A stretch of 64,000 nt of DNA from Onchidella celtica (taxonomy: Eukaryota; Mollusca; Gastropoda; Systellommatophora; Onchidiidae), in assembly GCA_963931925.1 (NCBI GenBank), contig OZ007571.1, forward strand, positions 16,610,506 to 16,674,505, read 5' to 3'. How positions within the stretch are numbered: position 1 is the first letter of the stretch; the number at the start of each line of letters is the position of its first letter. Below are positions 1 to 14,300 of this stretch, in pieces. Made by a program: the position numbers and the translations under genes. Below the pieces are notes generated by a model. It had not been told where the DNA came from. It worked only from the letters and a program-made list of their open reading frames with translations, and made no database searches.

Positions 1-2
1 AA

Positions 3-1742
3 CTTGACGCTGAACCTTCCTTAGTCGAGCTTTCCAATGCAATCGACCACCTGTCTGCTGGAAAAGCCACAGGAAGTGACAACATTCCTGCAGAGGTATT
101 AAAAGACCTAAAAGGCCCACTATTACCACACCTGTATAATCTGTTACTGCAGTGTTGGAAAGAAGGCGTGATACCACATGATATGAGAGACGCCAAAATT
201 GTCACACTTTACAAGAACAAAGGAGACAAAGTCGACTGCAACAACTATCGAGGCATATCCCTCCTCAGCATTACTGGAAAGGCTTTTGCTCGCGTCATCC
301 TCTGCCGCCTTCAACAACTGGCGGAAAAAGTCTTACCAGAAACACAATGTGGCTTTCGAAGCAAACGATCAACTATTGACATGATATTTGCACTTCGGCA
401 AATCCAAGAAAAATGTAAAGAACAAAACAGGCCGCTTATAACATGCTTTGTGGACCTAACAAAGGCTTTCGACACCGTAAGCCGATCTGGCCTGTATGCA
501 GTCCTTAAATCCATAGGCTGTCCACCAACATTGCTAAAACTTATTGCATCCTTCCACACTGACATGAGGGCATGTGTCAACTTTGAGGGCTGCACATCCA
601 ATTCATTTGCTGTAAACAGCGGTGTGAAGCAGGGATGTGTTCTTGCTCCTACCTTATTTGGTATATATTTTGCAGCCCTACTCAAGAATGCCTTTGGTCA
701 ATGTTCAGGTGGAGTACTTATTAACACCAGAGTGGACGGCTCCATTTTTAATGTTGCCAGACTAAAAGCAAAATCTCGTACAGAGCATATTATGTTACAA
801 GAGCTCCTCTTCGCAGATGATGCTGCAATCGTGGCCCACGATGAAACCACGCTCCAGGCTCTCATCAATAGCCTTGCCAAAGCCTGTGACAAATTCATGC
901 TAAAGATCAGTGTCTCAAAAACTGTAGTTTTGACACAAGGCTTGAGAAACTCCAACCCAATCATGCTGAATGGTTCTCCTCTGGAGCAAGTGGGAAAATT
1001 CTGCTACCTAGGCTCAACCATCAGTGGTAGCACAGACATAACAACTGAAATAAATGCCAGAATAGGAAAGGCGGCCACAGCTTTTGGCAAACTCTCAAAA
1101 AGGGTGTGGAACAATAGCAAGCTGACCATCAAAACAAAGGTACTCGTGTACCAAACTTGCGTCCTAAGCACCCTGCTGTATGGCTCAGAGACATGGACCA
1201 CCTACTCCAAACATGAAAGATCCCTCAACTCCTTCCACCTGCGCTGCCTACGCAAAATTCTCAAGATCAAGTGGCAAGACAGGATCTCAAATATCGAAGT
1301 TCTGAGCCGAGCCAACATTCCATCAACTCAGGCTCTCCTAGGCAAAAAAAGACTGCGGTGGCTTGGACATCTCCACCGTATGGAAAATGATCGCATCCCC
1401 AGACAAATTCTCTACGGGGAACTTGCTACTGGCAACCGACCCAGAGGTAGGCCACATCTGCGATTCAAAGACACTTGCAAGGTCACGATGAAAGCATTCA
1501 ACATCGACCCCAATGAATGGGAGAACCTTGCAAATGATCGAAGCAGATGGAGACAAAAATTGCGCAGTGGCACGCTCGCAATAGACTTCAAGGCAAAAGA
1601 AACATACCTGACAAAACGACAGAGGCGGAGTGAAAACACTCGCCAAAGTGAACCCAAAAGACTGACCTGCAATCACTGCCATCGCACTCTCGGGTCAAAC
1701 ATTGGTAGAATAAGCCACGAGAGAAGCTGTCAGTCAAAGTGA
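3..1742 (+). mobile_element. RTE-like non-LTR retrotransposon, C-terminal part of RT ORF (5' cut by window edge)
   Basis: The frame is open from base 3 to the TGA at 1742, so the ORF enters from outside the window. It opens with the RT-0/1 region (GKATGSDNIPAEV), then NNYRGISLLS, FVDLTKAFDTV, GVKQGCVLAPTLF and the catalytic LFADDAAIV box. The RTE-type thumb follows (CYLGSTIS, TLLYGSETW, LRKILKIKWQDRI, RWLGHLHRM) and a Cys-His cluster CNHCHR...H...C at the C-terminus. No stop or frameshift is visible, so this part may be coding-competent. The endonuclease domain is off-window. Clade assignment (RTE/BovB-like) rests on motif similarity only. Confidence 0.9.
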
Positions 1743-1815
1743 AAGTGAATATTCTAGCTGCTAAGACCGTCTGTAAAGACGCTAAAGGCCATATATACAT
1801 GTATCAATTAAGGTT

Positions 1816-2042
1816 GACAAAATATAAAAACAAAACAGAGAAAATCTGTGGGGTTGTTGCAAGGTTTGAAGCAAGTTGAAATGTGGCAAATGGAAGAAGT
1901 CCTATGCAGTAAAGCCTTGCATAAGAAACAATACAATAAAACACAAAGAAAAAGGAAAGTTGGGTTTTTATTGCATCTCTGTATTATTTCTTAGGGGAGG
2001 CTTTTCTGCATACAACTTTTTTTTGTCTTTGCCGTATTTTGA
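1816..2042 (-). mobile_element. SINE-like hairpin element, copy 1
   Basis: On the minus strand it starts CAAAATACGGCAAAG, continues through AAGAAATAATAC, folds back on itself, and ends with CCCCACAGATTTTCTCTG and a T-rich tail. Imperfect 14-bp direct repeats flank it (1802-1815 and 2043-2056, core TTAAGGTT). It is homologous to copies at 18579 and 29145. It lies between the LINE and the first ABCA1-like exon. No Pol III A/B box was seen. Confidence 0.65.
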
Positions 2043-2131
2043 CATCAGTTAAGGTTACATGTCAGTAAAAACATGATAGCTTGAATTATAACCCTAACCC
2101 ATGATTTATTTTCTGTTTCTTAAATCATCAG

Positions 2132-2312
2132 ACCATAATGAAAACTTTGAGGAAGAGCCTACAGATAAGGAAATTGGTGTTGCCGTGCGAAACTTAAAGA
2201 AAATTTACAGAAAGGGAGACAAGGTGGCTGTGGACGGGCTGACAGTCAATTTCTATGAAGACCAGATTACATCTTTTCTTGGTCACAATGGAGCTGGGAA
2301 AACCACTACAAT
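2132..2312 (+). CDS. ABCA1: ABCA1-like exon 1 (first in window): start of NBD1, Walker A
   Basis: The acceptor is TCATCAG and the exon enters in phase 1. It encodes an acidic lead-in ([13 protein letters not shown]), the A-loop region with [15 protein letters not shown], and Walker [12 protein letters not shown]. The donor GTAAAA splits the Met codon (AT|G), joining to SILTG in the next exon. The upstream exons are not in the window. Confidence 0.93.
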
Positions 2313-5300
2313 GTAAAAACATTAACTGCATTTCCTGGACCATGTAGTCTAGTAGAGAGAATGTTACAGGCTGCTAGTGAATACACAAATTGTCAGCCTA
2401 GTATTTCCTTACTTCATCAGATTGTTTTAAGGAAACAGTTGTGAAGTCTTGTAGTTAAACTTAACAAAGTGTTAGAACAACTTTTTAACACATAAACATT
2501 TACTGCTAGAGGTGAAATACTTTCATGATTCTTGTGGGAATGAAAGAATGCACCTTTTTCTGTTGTATTATGGCCGTATCTCAGTTTTTGTTAAAAAAGA
2601 GACAGAATGAAATGACAAACTGGCAACAAAAGGCATAGTAGAAAATGAAGTTTGTTACTTTTAGTGTGACATGAAAGAAGGTAGGACTTTCTCGCCAGGT
2701 AAAGATTCAAGATTGTTGAAACAAGGGTTATTTGATTTGTTTTTGTTATTGTTTTCAACCAGATTAGGGAAGGGTAAGTTTCTTGAAGAAATTTATAGTG
2801 AACCAGTTCCTTATCAAGCACATCAGATACCTTAGAAAATATTATTTTGCAGTACTGAGTTGCAATGTATCAAAAACACTTTGATGTGTGTAAATAAAAA
2901 CAAATGAACTGTGGCTCTCCAATTTTTACCTTTGCAACTAGTAAATATTACTGAAATTATGAAAGCTGTATATTTTTATAATTGAAGAGGTAGTTCAAGA
3001 ATGAGCTTGAGTCACATTTCGCTAAAAATAGAACTGGGCATATGAGAGAAAACCAGATTAAAAGGACTATAGATCTGTTTATCATAATATTATCCTTTTG
3101 TCGTTAACCAGCCCTGAGAAAGTTTGATTTGAAAGTAGCCCACACCAATGCAAGAACAAGATTATGTTCAAACTTGGTTGGCTTTTTCTGGAAATGACTC
3201 AAGTGTGAGGTAACCGAGGTCTTGAACTAACCTCCTCCAGTGAAGGTGTAGCCAGCCACCCTACAAAAATCCAATAAGCAGCGTTGGCATCAAGTTTACA
3301 CATGGGAATGATAGTATTCCTGTTCCTGTGTAGATCAGACAGTTATGACATCTCACCAACGTGGATTTCTTGTAGGGAACCCACCCCAGTGGTAACCCTA
3401 CTGAAATCCGATACAAATCTCTGTCAGACTGACATGGAGATGCTGGCTGAGATGGTTTTGATATTTAAAAAAACAACAACTTTTTGTAAGAATGAAAGAA
3501 AAGGGACAAGTTGTAACAGGAGTTGTGACATTGTATTTGCAGGTCTATTTTGACTGGTTTGTTTCCACCAACCTCTGGCACTGCTTACATTTATGGGCGA
3601 GATATTCGCACAGATGTGGATGAGATTCGCCATGGGCTGGGCATGTGTCCCCAACATAATGTCCTCTTTGATCTGTAAGTTTTTGTGTCATCTGGCATAC
3701 AGACTATATACCTATAATGTCAGAGTGAGCTGCCAAACAGGTTCTCAAACCAGCAGTCCATTACTTCACCGTAAATACCCCTTATTCTGTCATAAGTTAG
3801 AATTCAAGTCTGTTGTATTTAAATACCTTTAGAAGTGAAAATTCCAAAACAGAAGTGAATTAAAAATATTGCTTCAATGCATAACTTTTACTTTCTGTCG
3901 TTTACTAAATCTAATTCTGAGTCCTTGAAATGACCATTTTTGTCTTCAATTTTATTGTTTCGTATTTTTTATTCACATTTTGAAAGATATAGAATACCTT
4001 TATCCTTGCTCTATGTTGTTTTTAAGTATTTCAGTAGTAGATTGTACACTTCATTAGGACAGTATTACAATTTACATGTCCCAGATTTTTTAGAGGATAT
4101 GGAAATATTTGTCATTGAAGTTGATTCCTATATACTTCATCAGTTGACAATGGAAATATTTCAGCTTGACTGTGGATGAACACATCTGGTTCTATGCCCG
4201 GCTTAAGGGCAGATCAGAAGCTGAAGTCAAGGAGGAAATGGATCAAATGATCAAAGATGTGGGCCTGCCTCACAAACGCAAGGAAAAGGCCGAGAACCTG
4301 TCAGGTGGAGTAGATTTTAACAAATCAGTTGAATGAACCATCTATCAAGCATGAAAAAAATTCACCCTGCTTATTTTGTGAGAGAGAGTGTGTGAGAGAG
4401 AGAAAGGGAGGGAGGGGTTGTTACTGTCTTACTGGAAAGTATGTTGGGTGCACTTTGGGGAGACAGGTGCTTCATAAATGTGCTTCAGTATTATTATATT
4501 TTCATACTTGATGAAAATTGAGCGCGAAAAGACCAAATATAAGTTTCTTCATTCAATGCTGCTTAACTACAAGTAAATTTTTTATCCATTTGTGTAGTAT
4601 TATTTTTTCCTGTGACTTGTAGGGACTTCATTTTATTCCTGTATAATTATGTCCTAATAATTTGTCTATGTTAAATGCAATGCAGGAGGAGAGTACTCAA
4701 GCTGTCTTAAGACCTAGCTCTATGTTTCAGGTTGACATACCATAATTTCAACAACAAAGCATTCAGAAAAATTACTCAATTAATGAAGAACATTGGAAAT
4801 ACATAAAATTTATTGCTGTCCAGAATTGAACTGCATTAAAGTAATGATTGAGTAGACGTCTCTGTATGAACAGTATGCCATGCTGCAATACGGAAAGACA
4901 TTTTGTCAAACAAATGATTGAGTTGACCATCTTTTTTGCCACTCTTCTGTCTTTGTTTTTATATTTATGATTATAATACATTGCGTAATTGGCAAATTTT
5001 GTCTGTTTTCAACAGGGGGAATGAAAAGGAAACTGTCTGTAGCCATTGCATTTGTGGGTGGGTCTCGCACTGTGATCCTGGATGAGCCCACAGCTGGTGT
5101 TGATCCCTATGCCCGAAGAAACATCTGGGAGCTGCTGCTGAAGTTCAGGAAAGGTAAAATTTGTTTGAGACCATATGAATGTGCAGACCAATCGAGCTTG
5201 ACCAGAGGCGTCAAGGAAAAGAAAAGCATTCACCATGATAAGAAATGAATGAGTTTGCAAAATGTTTTTTGAAGGATCTTTGTCCTGCTGCTGCTGATTT

Positions 5301-8300
5301 ATCAGGATGAATGATTTAGATTTATAGTTCACCCCAGTTCAAATTTATTGTGATTTAATGCAAATATTTTGAGTCATCTACAACCCATAATGGAGTGGAT
5401 TTAGGTTTTGTAAATTTTATTTAGCAAGGCGCATGTAAAAAACCAGACAGGATTAATCCTTTCGTGTTTAACCCAGCCTTAAAATCTGGCCTGCAATTTG
5501 TTCAACTCGACCAAATCCAGCTTTGTCTGTGATGCCCGCGGTGTGTTTCAATCCAGCGGTATCCGACCGGCCAGTGTCCCTCAGTTTTCAGTACAATTTT
5601 GAAAGGAAGAACTGTGCATGAATGGCTATAAATAGTAAATGTAATCTTCAGATGCCTACTGACCCAGTTTGAACCACAAAACGTGATTTAGGCTTAAGAG
5701 TAATGTGTTGTATTACACGTGGTCATCCAACAGGCCTGTTGCTCCCTCTAAGCCTACATCATGTATTGGTCAGTACAGGCTTGTAGCACATAGTACATGC
5801 ATGTACTAGCATGGTGCCTTTGTGTGAGCAGTGTTGTATGGTTGGAGATCACAAAACAGGAGGCGATATTGTGTAATACATTGTATTGTCTGCCTGTTTC
5901 AGTGGTAGTGTGATACATCGCTGTTCAGCATTTCACATTCACAAAAACAAAAAGCAGATTTTGGCATTACCGATGTAAATGGGTTTATCTTTTAGTTCAT
6001 TCATTCTCAATATGCAATTCAAAGTTCTTTCTCATAGATGCAACATGGGGGCAATAATTTCTATCTTAGTGAAGGCACACAATAGAGGCTGCCATACGGC
6101 TGAAAAATGTAAACAAATCAGGGCGGCCACATAGCCAAGAAGTCGGCCATTAAAGCGCCTCACAAATAGCCAGAATACAAACGTGAAAGGGTTAAGCTGG
6201 AAATGCAACAGGATAAAGAAATGTTAATCAGTTGTCTCAGTTATGTGTGAGTCTCAGCATTCAGGGATTTAAGATTAAACAGCTCCTCAGTATCCAGCTA
6301 GTCAGACACTCTACTGATGAATACAATACTGGCTAGTGAATTTTAATTAAAATTTTTTTATTTACTTTGAACTTCAGGGCGCACCATCATTTTGTCAACT
6401 CATCACATGGATGAAGCAGATGTTCTGGGAGACAGGATTGCTATCATCTCCCAAGGAAAGCTGTGCACAATCGGGACCAGTCTATTCTTGAAGAATAAAT
6501 TTGGCAGCGGATACTACCTCACTTTGGTACGGCAGGATGAGAAAGATGATGATGGCTCCTCAACAAGTGGATTCTCTGCAGACGATTCCATATCCCTTAG
6601 CAGTCGTCCATCAACAGCTGCCAGTATAAGGACAATTGTGGATGTTCAGGTGAGGACATCATGTTTGATTTGCTTGTCATTCACTTTTGCCTTTTCAGTT
6701 ATATATTGTGATAATGTCATCAAACTCAGTTTGTCATGTTTAAAATACTGTATAACGCAGCTTGTATACCTGTGGCAGCATACTTAAATGGCCATGCCTA
6801 ACATTGTGTTTTTTTAAATGAGCATTTTTTTTAAAGTTCACTATGTTTCCCTTGAGAAAGAAATTGACTTTATGCAAATTTATTTAGCAGTCTGTCATAT
6901 ATGTAAAGAAATTTGTTTGCTCAGTGGGGTTTAATAGGTTTATCCCTATCACCCATGTTCTAAGTCTTTTATTTAAGGCAGTGTCTATAATTGGATGATC
7001 AGAAGTATTCCTTTTTATGTGCTTATAGAATGTGATTTCTTCAGGAAAACAAGTTGTTGTTTTTTTATCCTTTCTTTCTACTCGCAGAAAAGAATTGTTG
7101 ATGTAGAAGGACACTTGTTAAATCTGGCCAATTGTCCTGAACCTAAAGTCTAAATTTTGTAGACTAGATAGCCTTTGGGTTTATTTTAATCCCTCTCTCA
7201 ATACCAGCATTTGGAACTTTTCATTTGATCATATTTTTTTAGCCAATCACTATAACACCAGATGTCACGGAGGCCAACAAGAGGGTAGATATTACATTTT
7301 AGTGCTACACCGTTTTTTTTTTTTCCTGTTGTGTTTCACAACTGATTGTATGATCTGTAATTTAAACCTAACCAGTTGCCCCACCCTTTGCCACCTACTG
7401 TTGTTCATTTTGTTGTCTTCTGTTCTGTCATGTGATCTGCAAACCTGAGTATGCCAACACAGATATTTCTCAAGAGTGATGTAGTTGTGTACGTTGTTAT
7501 CTGTGACATCAGAATCTTGCGCTTTGCACTTTTTCGTCCTCAGGTTATGTTTGTCAACTTTTTTTTGTTGTTGTTGTAGCATGAGTGCTGGGGAAATAGT
7601 TGTAATGGGCAAGTCTGCAATGATAATTTCCTGTGTGTATGCATGTTTTGTTGTAGTAGTAACATGGTGATGTTATTTAAGTGTAGTTGAGTTTTATTTG
7701 TGTTGTTGATGTTGTTTGCACTGTCAATTGTTTGAGGCAAATCTTTTAGAAGTGATGAAGATGAAGCATACAAAAATTATTTTTGTGGTAATGATGGATG
7801 GATCATCAGAAACTGTTATGGTCTTCTGAATAATGAAAGTTTGATTCTGGGTTATTCCCTGACATCATGGCAACTGATATAAGCAAACAGATGATATGCC
7901 TCCAGTTTCAGTGATGAACACATTATTAACACTATTCCTCCCGCGTATTTTTCACAAGAGTGTTTTCCCCTGCCCAAGTAATTTTTGTCAAATTTGGCCT
8001 CTGTGCGGTTGGTATGGAAAAAAGAGCATAAAATGATTATTTATTGATTTAAAAAAAAAAATGTTTGTGCTGAAAGTACAGAATTGGTTACTGTTTAATA
8101 TAAAACTGTTTTTTTGTCATATTTCAATGCAGAGAATTGTTGTGTGGAGGTGCAAAATGAAAAAAGTACAAAATTATAAAATGTTGACAACATCAATGAT
8201 TTCTGAATCACTAGATCTAGATCCAGAACCATCTGCAACAAATTCTTCAATTCAACACTTGTCCTCCACCATCTCTTCATTACTGTCACTATCCATGAAG

Positions 8301-11300
8301 ATTTCATGCAAAGCTTCGGATGTTGACAAAAATTTTGAAAAATTGCCTCGCCTCGGTTAGAATCGCAAAAAAATACTGTCAGTTGCACGAAAACATTTCC
8401 CTATCATTATTAGAGTAGTGTCCTTTCAATATCCGTCAAAGGAAATCATTGTGAATAAAAACTACAGACTGTAGACTACTGTAGACTAACGTAACCTCAC
8501 AAACGGGTATTGGGCGGCCGCGTCGTAAATTGGAGAACAGGTAATACCCGTTCGCGGGAGGGAATGTGTTAAACATTGAATATTTAAGTATAAAGCAGGT
8601 TAAAATGAGTATTAAAGTGTCCATGGTTTAGATAACTAATAAGACAGAAGTCACTTTTCCAAGGATTGAATTATTTCTCTATTGCTCATGTAGAAACTGC
8701 TTTCCTCTTCTCCTGCACCTGCCACCCCATCTCTTGTTTCATGCACCCTTTCTTCCGTATTTCTTGACTGGACTAGGCACTATCCTGTCTCACATGAAAT
8801 TAAACCTGATGAGCAATATTGTATGCAATTATATGACCCAAAAATCATACCAGAGAATCTGCAACAAATTATAAGTAGAAATAAGAGCCATTTCACAGTG
8901 TTGCTTGACAGTGTAACTAGCAGGTGGTTGGTAGGCACCTCTGGCAGGATCTCCTTCTGGCCTGCCATTCTGCTATACTCTGTCTATTGTCTTCCTGTTG
9001 TCTGGCACAAAATGACCATTATCATGTTGATGTGCTTTCTCCATATTCAAAGTCAAGGTCAAAAGACAGTATAAATTTGTTTATATTGACCTCTACAGCT
9101 GACTAGCCATGTTGTACTTTCAAAAGCCAGAGTACTTCTTTTCTTCCTTCTGATTTTTAGGTGCTAAAAATCCTTGTCATGTTAGTGTCCACATCAGATG
9201 TAAACACTCATTCACTCTTAGTGAAGATCCCAAATGGCACTTTTTATGAGTATTAATTGAATTCTTGTGACATAAACACCAAAATGTTGTCTTCCAGAAA
9301 TTGCAACGTCTGATTATCACAATGATCATATTGATGGTCACCTATTTTCTGACTGCAAATGATCTGACAAATGCATTTACTACCAGGCAGAGGATGACTG
9401 GTATCCATGTAGGAAGAAATTCCCTTTGTGTTGCTTATTGTTTGAACAAAAACCATGGGATCAACTCGTTTTGCCTCACTGTATAAATCAAAGACACTTA
9501 AACTTATCAATGCCATTTCAGTGATTTCATTCTAGGACTTTCCGTCTTCAAATATTAAGGTGTACATTTTTTATTCTTCCCTTGACTGAATCAGAAGAAC
9601 TCGGCAGCCGTACAATTCATGTGGTAAATAATAATTTTCCAGGGCACAAGATGCTGCTGCTCCTCTCTTGAGAGGGTTATCTAGCACCACAAGTATATCA
9701 TGTCAATATATCTTAAGTTAACTCACCTTTGCAGTTGTCAGTCCATATATTATAGTGGAGGACATTTCCCTGCTACCCTGCTACAGGAGACATATTTTTA
9801 TTTTCATTTTGACAATGGTATGTAGCAAAAGAGTATTAGCCAGCAAGTTAGAATTTGTGAGAAATAACAACACAACAATAAAACAGTAAAAAGAAGCAAC
9901 ATTACTCCTTGTGCCTACTCACAATATTAAAATCTAAACTGCGAATCACAGAGTGAGCAATGAAATTGTTGGTCCCATCATTGTATGTGTTAATTTTTAT
10001 GTTCAGTTGTTGGTTTTAATGATTTCTGTTTGTATTGGGTTTCTTGCACAAAATACTTGAGTGGCATTTTGTAAATGTGTCCATAATATGAAATAAATTA
10101 TCAATGTTGCATTTCATTTGAAAAGAGAAATTGTTGAAGTTCTTGACTTGAAATGGCTGATCTTTTCAAACATAGTCGTCAAGAGAACTGAATTTTTCTT
10201 TCTTTTGTCTGTTTGTTTTTTTTGTTGTTGTTAATTTCAAATGCTGTGACATCCATTACAGTTATGGTAATGCTTCTTACTGAAACTATGTCCTTTGTGA
10301 TATGTGTTGAGATCGATGAAATTTGTAATCTGTAACAAATCAGGCTGTAGAATGAGGGATGTAAAGAAAAATTAACGACACAAAATTTTTTGTCAGGAGA
10401 AAAGCCTACCCTTACTGCTACACAGGTACGTTATAATGAAATGCTAGGTCTTGCTGTCTCAATAAATGTGGGGAAATATCCGAATGGAAATAGCCATACC
10501 CATACTATTTCCATGAATGTTCCTTGTGGTCAGTTACTTTATCCACTTTATCTTCAGCCCCACCTTGTTGATAATGATGATGAAGGTTATGAAGAGAAAA
10601 CCGGAAGTGACTCCAATGGAAGTGATGATGGTCCAACTCCCCTGCCTCCTCGCAAAGGGAAAAAGATGCTGTCAGGTATCTTAAAATTCATAGTAGCAAC
10701 AGAACTGTACATTGACGGTTTAAGCTGTTGAAATTTCATGCTATGACATAAAAAACACTGAAGAATCTCCTTCCATCAGTCATGTTTCAAAAGCAGTAAA
10801 GTAAATGGAAATCAATAGCTACAGAGTTGTTATGCAGTTGGTGTGACACTTAACTGAGTTGTCAAATGATATATTCTCATACAGCATGCACAGTACACAG
10901 AGTTTGTTGCACACTTGACATTACACTTCAACATACTTTGTAAACAACTTCCAGGTATGTTGAGGTGGTCAGCAAGTTGGACCACTATGCTGTGAGTTAT
11001 ACTGGTATTATTTAAAATTAAATATATTTCACAAAAATAATTAATTTTTTTCTCTCTGTGTCAACAGACTATGAGATTTATTTCCAGTCTTGCTGTATTT
11101 TGACACAAAGAGAGAGAGAGAGAGAAGGCCAAAAAAACCTTAATTTGTTTAGGTGAAATATATTTTAGCTTTACATAACATTGATCTTTTCTGTTTGCAG
11201 GCTTTAGTTTGACACGGCTGACTGCCTTTATTCGGAAGTTTGTCCCTGAAGCAGCCCTAATAGAGGACAATAGTATGGAGGTTTGCTTCCGCCTCCCTGA

Positions 11301-14300
11301 AGATGATAATCATGCCGCAAAATTTCGGGAGTTGTTTGCAGCTTTGGAAATGTCTCACAAAGACATGGGAATCTCTAGTTATGGTATCTCTGACACCAGT
11401 CTTGAAGAGGTAAGACATAACAGAGATTTGTGACGAACTGCTTTGAAATAATTATGCCACAAAAATTGTCAACTTTATTGTATCTCCATGGTAGGCCATT
11501 CTTTCTTATCATAGATTGATTGGACACTCCAAAACTGAAAATTCTTTCGTCTTGAACATATTTATTTTACAGTTTGAAAACATGTGTCTTTTTTCATAGA
11601 ATTGTTCTACATTTATGCCGCTGTCTTGCAGAGCAAAGCATTTCAACTTGAAAACTAGCTTGCAGCTTGAGTTTTGTTTATTTGCTGTAGAAATGTTACA
11701 ATCTACGTCCATTCATAGGTGTGACATGTTTGTTTCAGTAGTTCAGAGAGCAGTTCTACATTATGTATATAATTCATAGATCAATGTCTGTCTATAAATG
11801 GTTACATTATGAAATGTATTTTCAGGTGTTCTTGAAAGTTGCAGAAGACAACTCAAGTGCAGAGGATGGAGATGAGGTGACGCGATCAAAACTGGAGGAA
11901 ATGTCAGAAAGTAAGTTTTGAGATGTGTCTTGGTATGGAGATAGCTGTATGCCCAACTGCAAGTCACCTCATCAAAACTGTGTCCAAATCCATAAATATT
12001 TCATTCTGTGTTCAGCATATGTCACAGTAAAATCAATTGCATCATCAGCACTTGATATGAAAATGTGCAGTTGGAAAAGAAATCTAGTATAATGAATTGT
12101 GGTGGGATTTCTGGAAGATGACAATTCATCTTTGTAAGCCAGTATGAGAAAGGGGAATGTAATGACTAGTAGAGACTTAAAATATTATTTGTCGTACGTG
12201 GAAAGTTTTACATCTTCAGAATAGATTTCTCTTTCTAGATAGGACTTTACGTTCTGGATAAAGCACATAATTTACTTTCATTTATTTAAGCAAATTTTGC
12301 ATTGATTAGTTTGCTTTGTGCAGCTCCTTCCTCAAATTCATCATGAAGAATAAAGTTTATACCGATGGAATGTAGGAAATGTCATTCCTGAGACACAGTC
12401 CAAATATGACATGCCTTCCTTGTTAAAACAGATGGCCGGTACCCTCGTCCTGTGTCCAAACTGAGTTTTAAGAAAGTGAAGAAGACCAGCCTGTTCAAGT
12501 TGTCCTACAGAAATAGAGTCAACTCATCAGAGAGACTGACCTCAGATACAGATGACACAGGTAGGTCGGTCAGTTTGTTTTCTCACAGGTGTGTCATCAG
12601 TCTTTGGTAACCTTCTTACTTTGTTTGATGCTGGAGGTGCAGAACTGGAATAATATATCATGCAAGATGTTCCTTGTTATGCGTTATGAAAATTTTCTCA
12701 TACAGTGTTTTTCAAAGTATGGATTGTGTCCCACTGATAGTTGAGGGAGCTGTTGGCCGGGGTCACAAATGTGCCAACTTTTCAATATTTTCTATTTCCA
12801 GAATGCATTTATGTTTATTTGTTGGTTTGTAAAATTATTAGTAGAGTCCTGAAAATTTTGATTTAGACGTTGGTATTAGTTACTCTTAACAACAAAGTAG
12901 TAATGCAATAATTTGACCATCACAGCAGATATGCCAGCGATGTTCAGTGGTTGTCAAAAAAAAAAAAAAAAAAAGGCTGAGAAACACTGTTGTAAAATTA
13001 CCTTTAATAACATTAAATTGTGTTGATGAAGAATTTTCTTTAAACTGAATATCCACATAACTATTAAGTGTATGAGATTTGGGCACTTTGAATTGCTATA
13101 ATATATATTGACCCTAGAGAATACATTAGTGTTTTGTAAATCATTATTGTCTCAACGCATATCTGGATTTTAGGAATACACGGTATATGAAGGCATTTTT
13201 TTTTTTTGCATTCTGTTTTAAAAGGTTTTAAAAAATGGAATTGTGCCAATAGTCACTTGTTAGTACTGATTTGAAAAAAGGAAATATTGTTTATCAAGAA
13301 ATTTGCTTTGCAAGTGAGAACAATCACAGCTTAAGCCCAGGAACTGTAGTAATATGTTGTTCACCATTTGCTTAAATAACTGAGAATATTTCATTTTTGT
13401 CCTGTGATATAGTGTATATCACAGTATTATGTTAGCTCATGTTTCAGATGTCCTTGAAGACTGGCATGTTGCAGGATAATTTGACTGAGATGATATTATT
13501 TGTAAGGCTATGGGAAATGTTCATCCCTGTCAGTGAAATATATTTTAAATTGCATTAGATTGTTGGGTTCATGAAAATTGAATATGCAACTGAAAATTGT
13601 ATGAACATGCTTAAACTGTTCTGAAAACTATTCCTTGCTGTATGCAGTGAACTTTGGCCTCCTACTAGTTTACCAGTGTATCACTAAATGATAGTTGATC
13701 AGTCAATTTCATCATGGTATTCAGTGTCAGAACTGTACAATGTTCTCTGCCCTTCTGGCACGCTAACCTGCTGTGTTTTCCACATGTTCTTTTCCTTCCC
13801 ATAGCTAAGTTACCAAAGACTTATGGTAATTATTTAAATTTTGATGTTAGCATTTGTTTTAAATTTCATTTGGCCCATTGTCCTGTTTTTCACTTGAAAT
13901 TTGAAACCAACAAGAGTAATGCCAGAAATATGTCAATGTTTTTTAAAGTGACAGAAAGAGGAAATTCATGTTGCATTCTGTGGAGGCTAAGATATCGTGA
14001 AAGGTGTTTTGACACCTGATAAAACCTCAGTGATCATGTATATGCACTGGAATGTTACAATAACTGCAGAATTCTGTAGAATAAAAAAAGAAAATGAAGA
14101 AGTAGGCAGTGTAGAAAAAATGCATGAGGTTGTTGGTTATAAAGTTACAATAAAGGAAGTGCATGTCCATTGTAATGTTAATGTTATATTGTTACATTGA
14201 TTGTGTCAACACAAAGTAAAATATACAAGAACAGTAAACGTATTTATTACCTACCCGTGGCCTCATTTTGAACTCGGTGATTTTATCGTTATTCAAAATA

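Larger units (their letters stand above)
6650..10557 (+). other. ABCA1: Intron 5 of the ABCA1-like gene (3.9 kb)
   Basis: AT-rich intron. It holds a possible 42-nt cassette exon (7243-7284) and a piggyBac-like MITE (7930-8568). The other short ORFs lack splice sites in the right phase or conserved motifs, and I do not support them as genes. Confidence 0.8.

Noticed and set aside
2087-2100. TAACCCTAACCC, telomere-like repeat
   Set aside because: Only two units; no array.
9300-9402. Possible extra exon between exons 5 and 6
   Set aside because: The phase could fit the 10397 acceptor, but it would put a hydrophobic stretch into the cytoplasmic linker. The simple 6649-10558 join needs no extra exon.
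10397-10557. Upstream extension of exon 6 from an acceptor at 10397
   Set aside because: The frame is open, but the start phase (1) does not match exon 5 (phase 0), while the acceptor at 10558 matches exactly.
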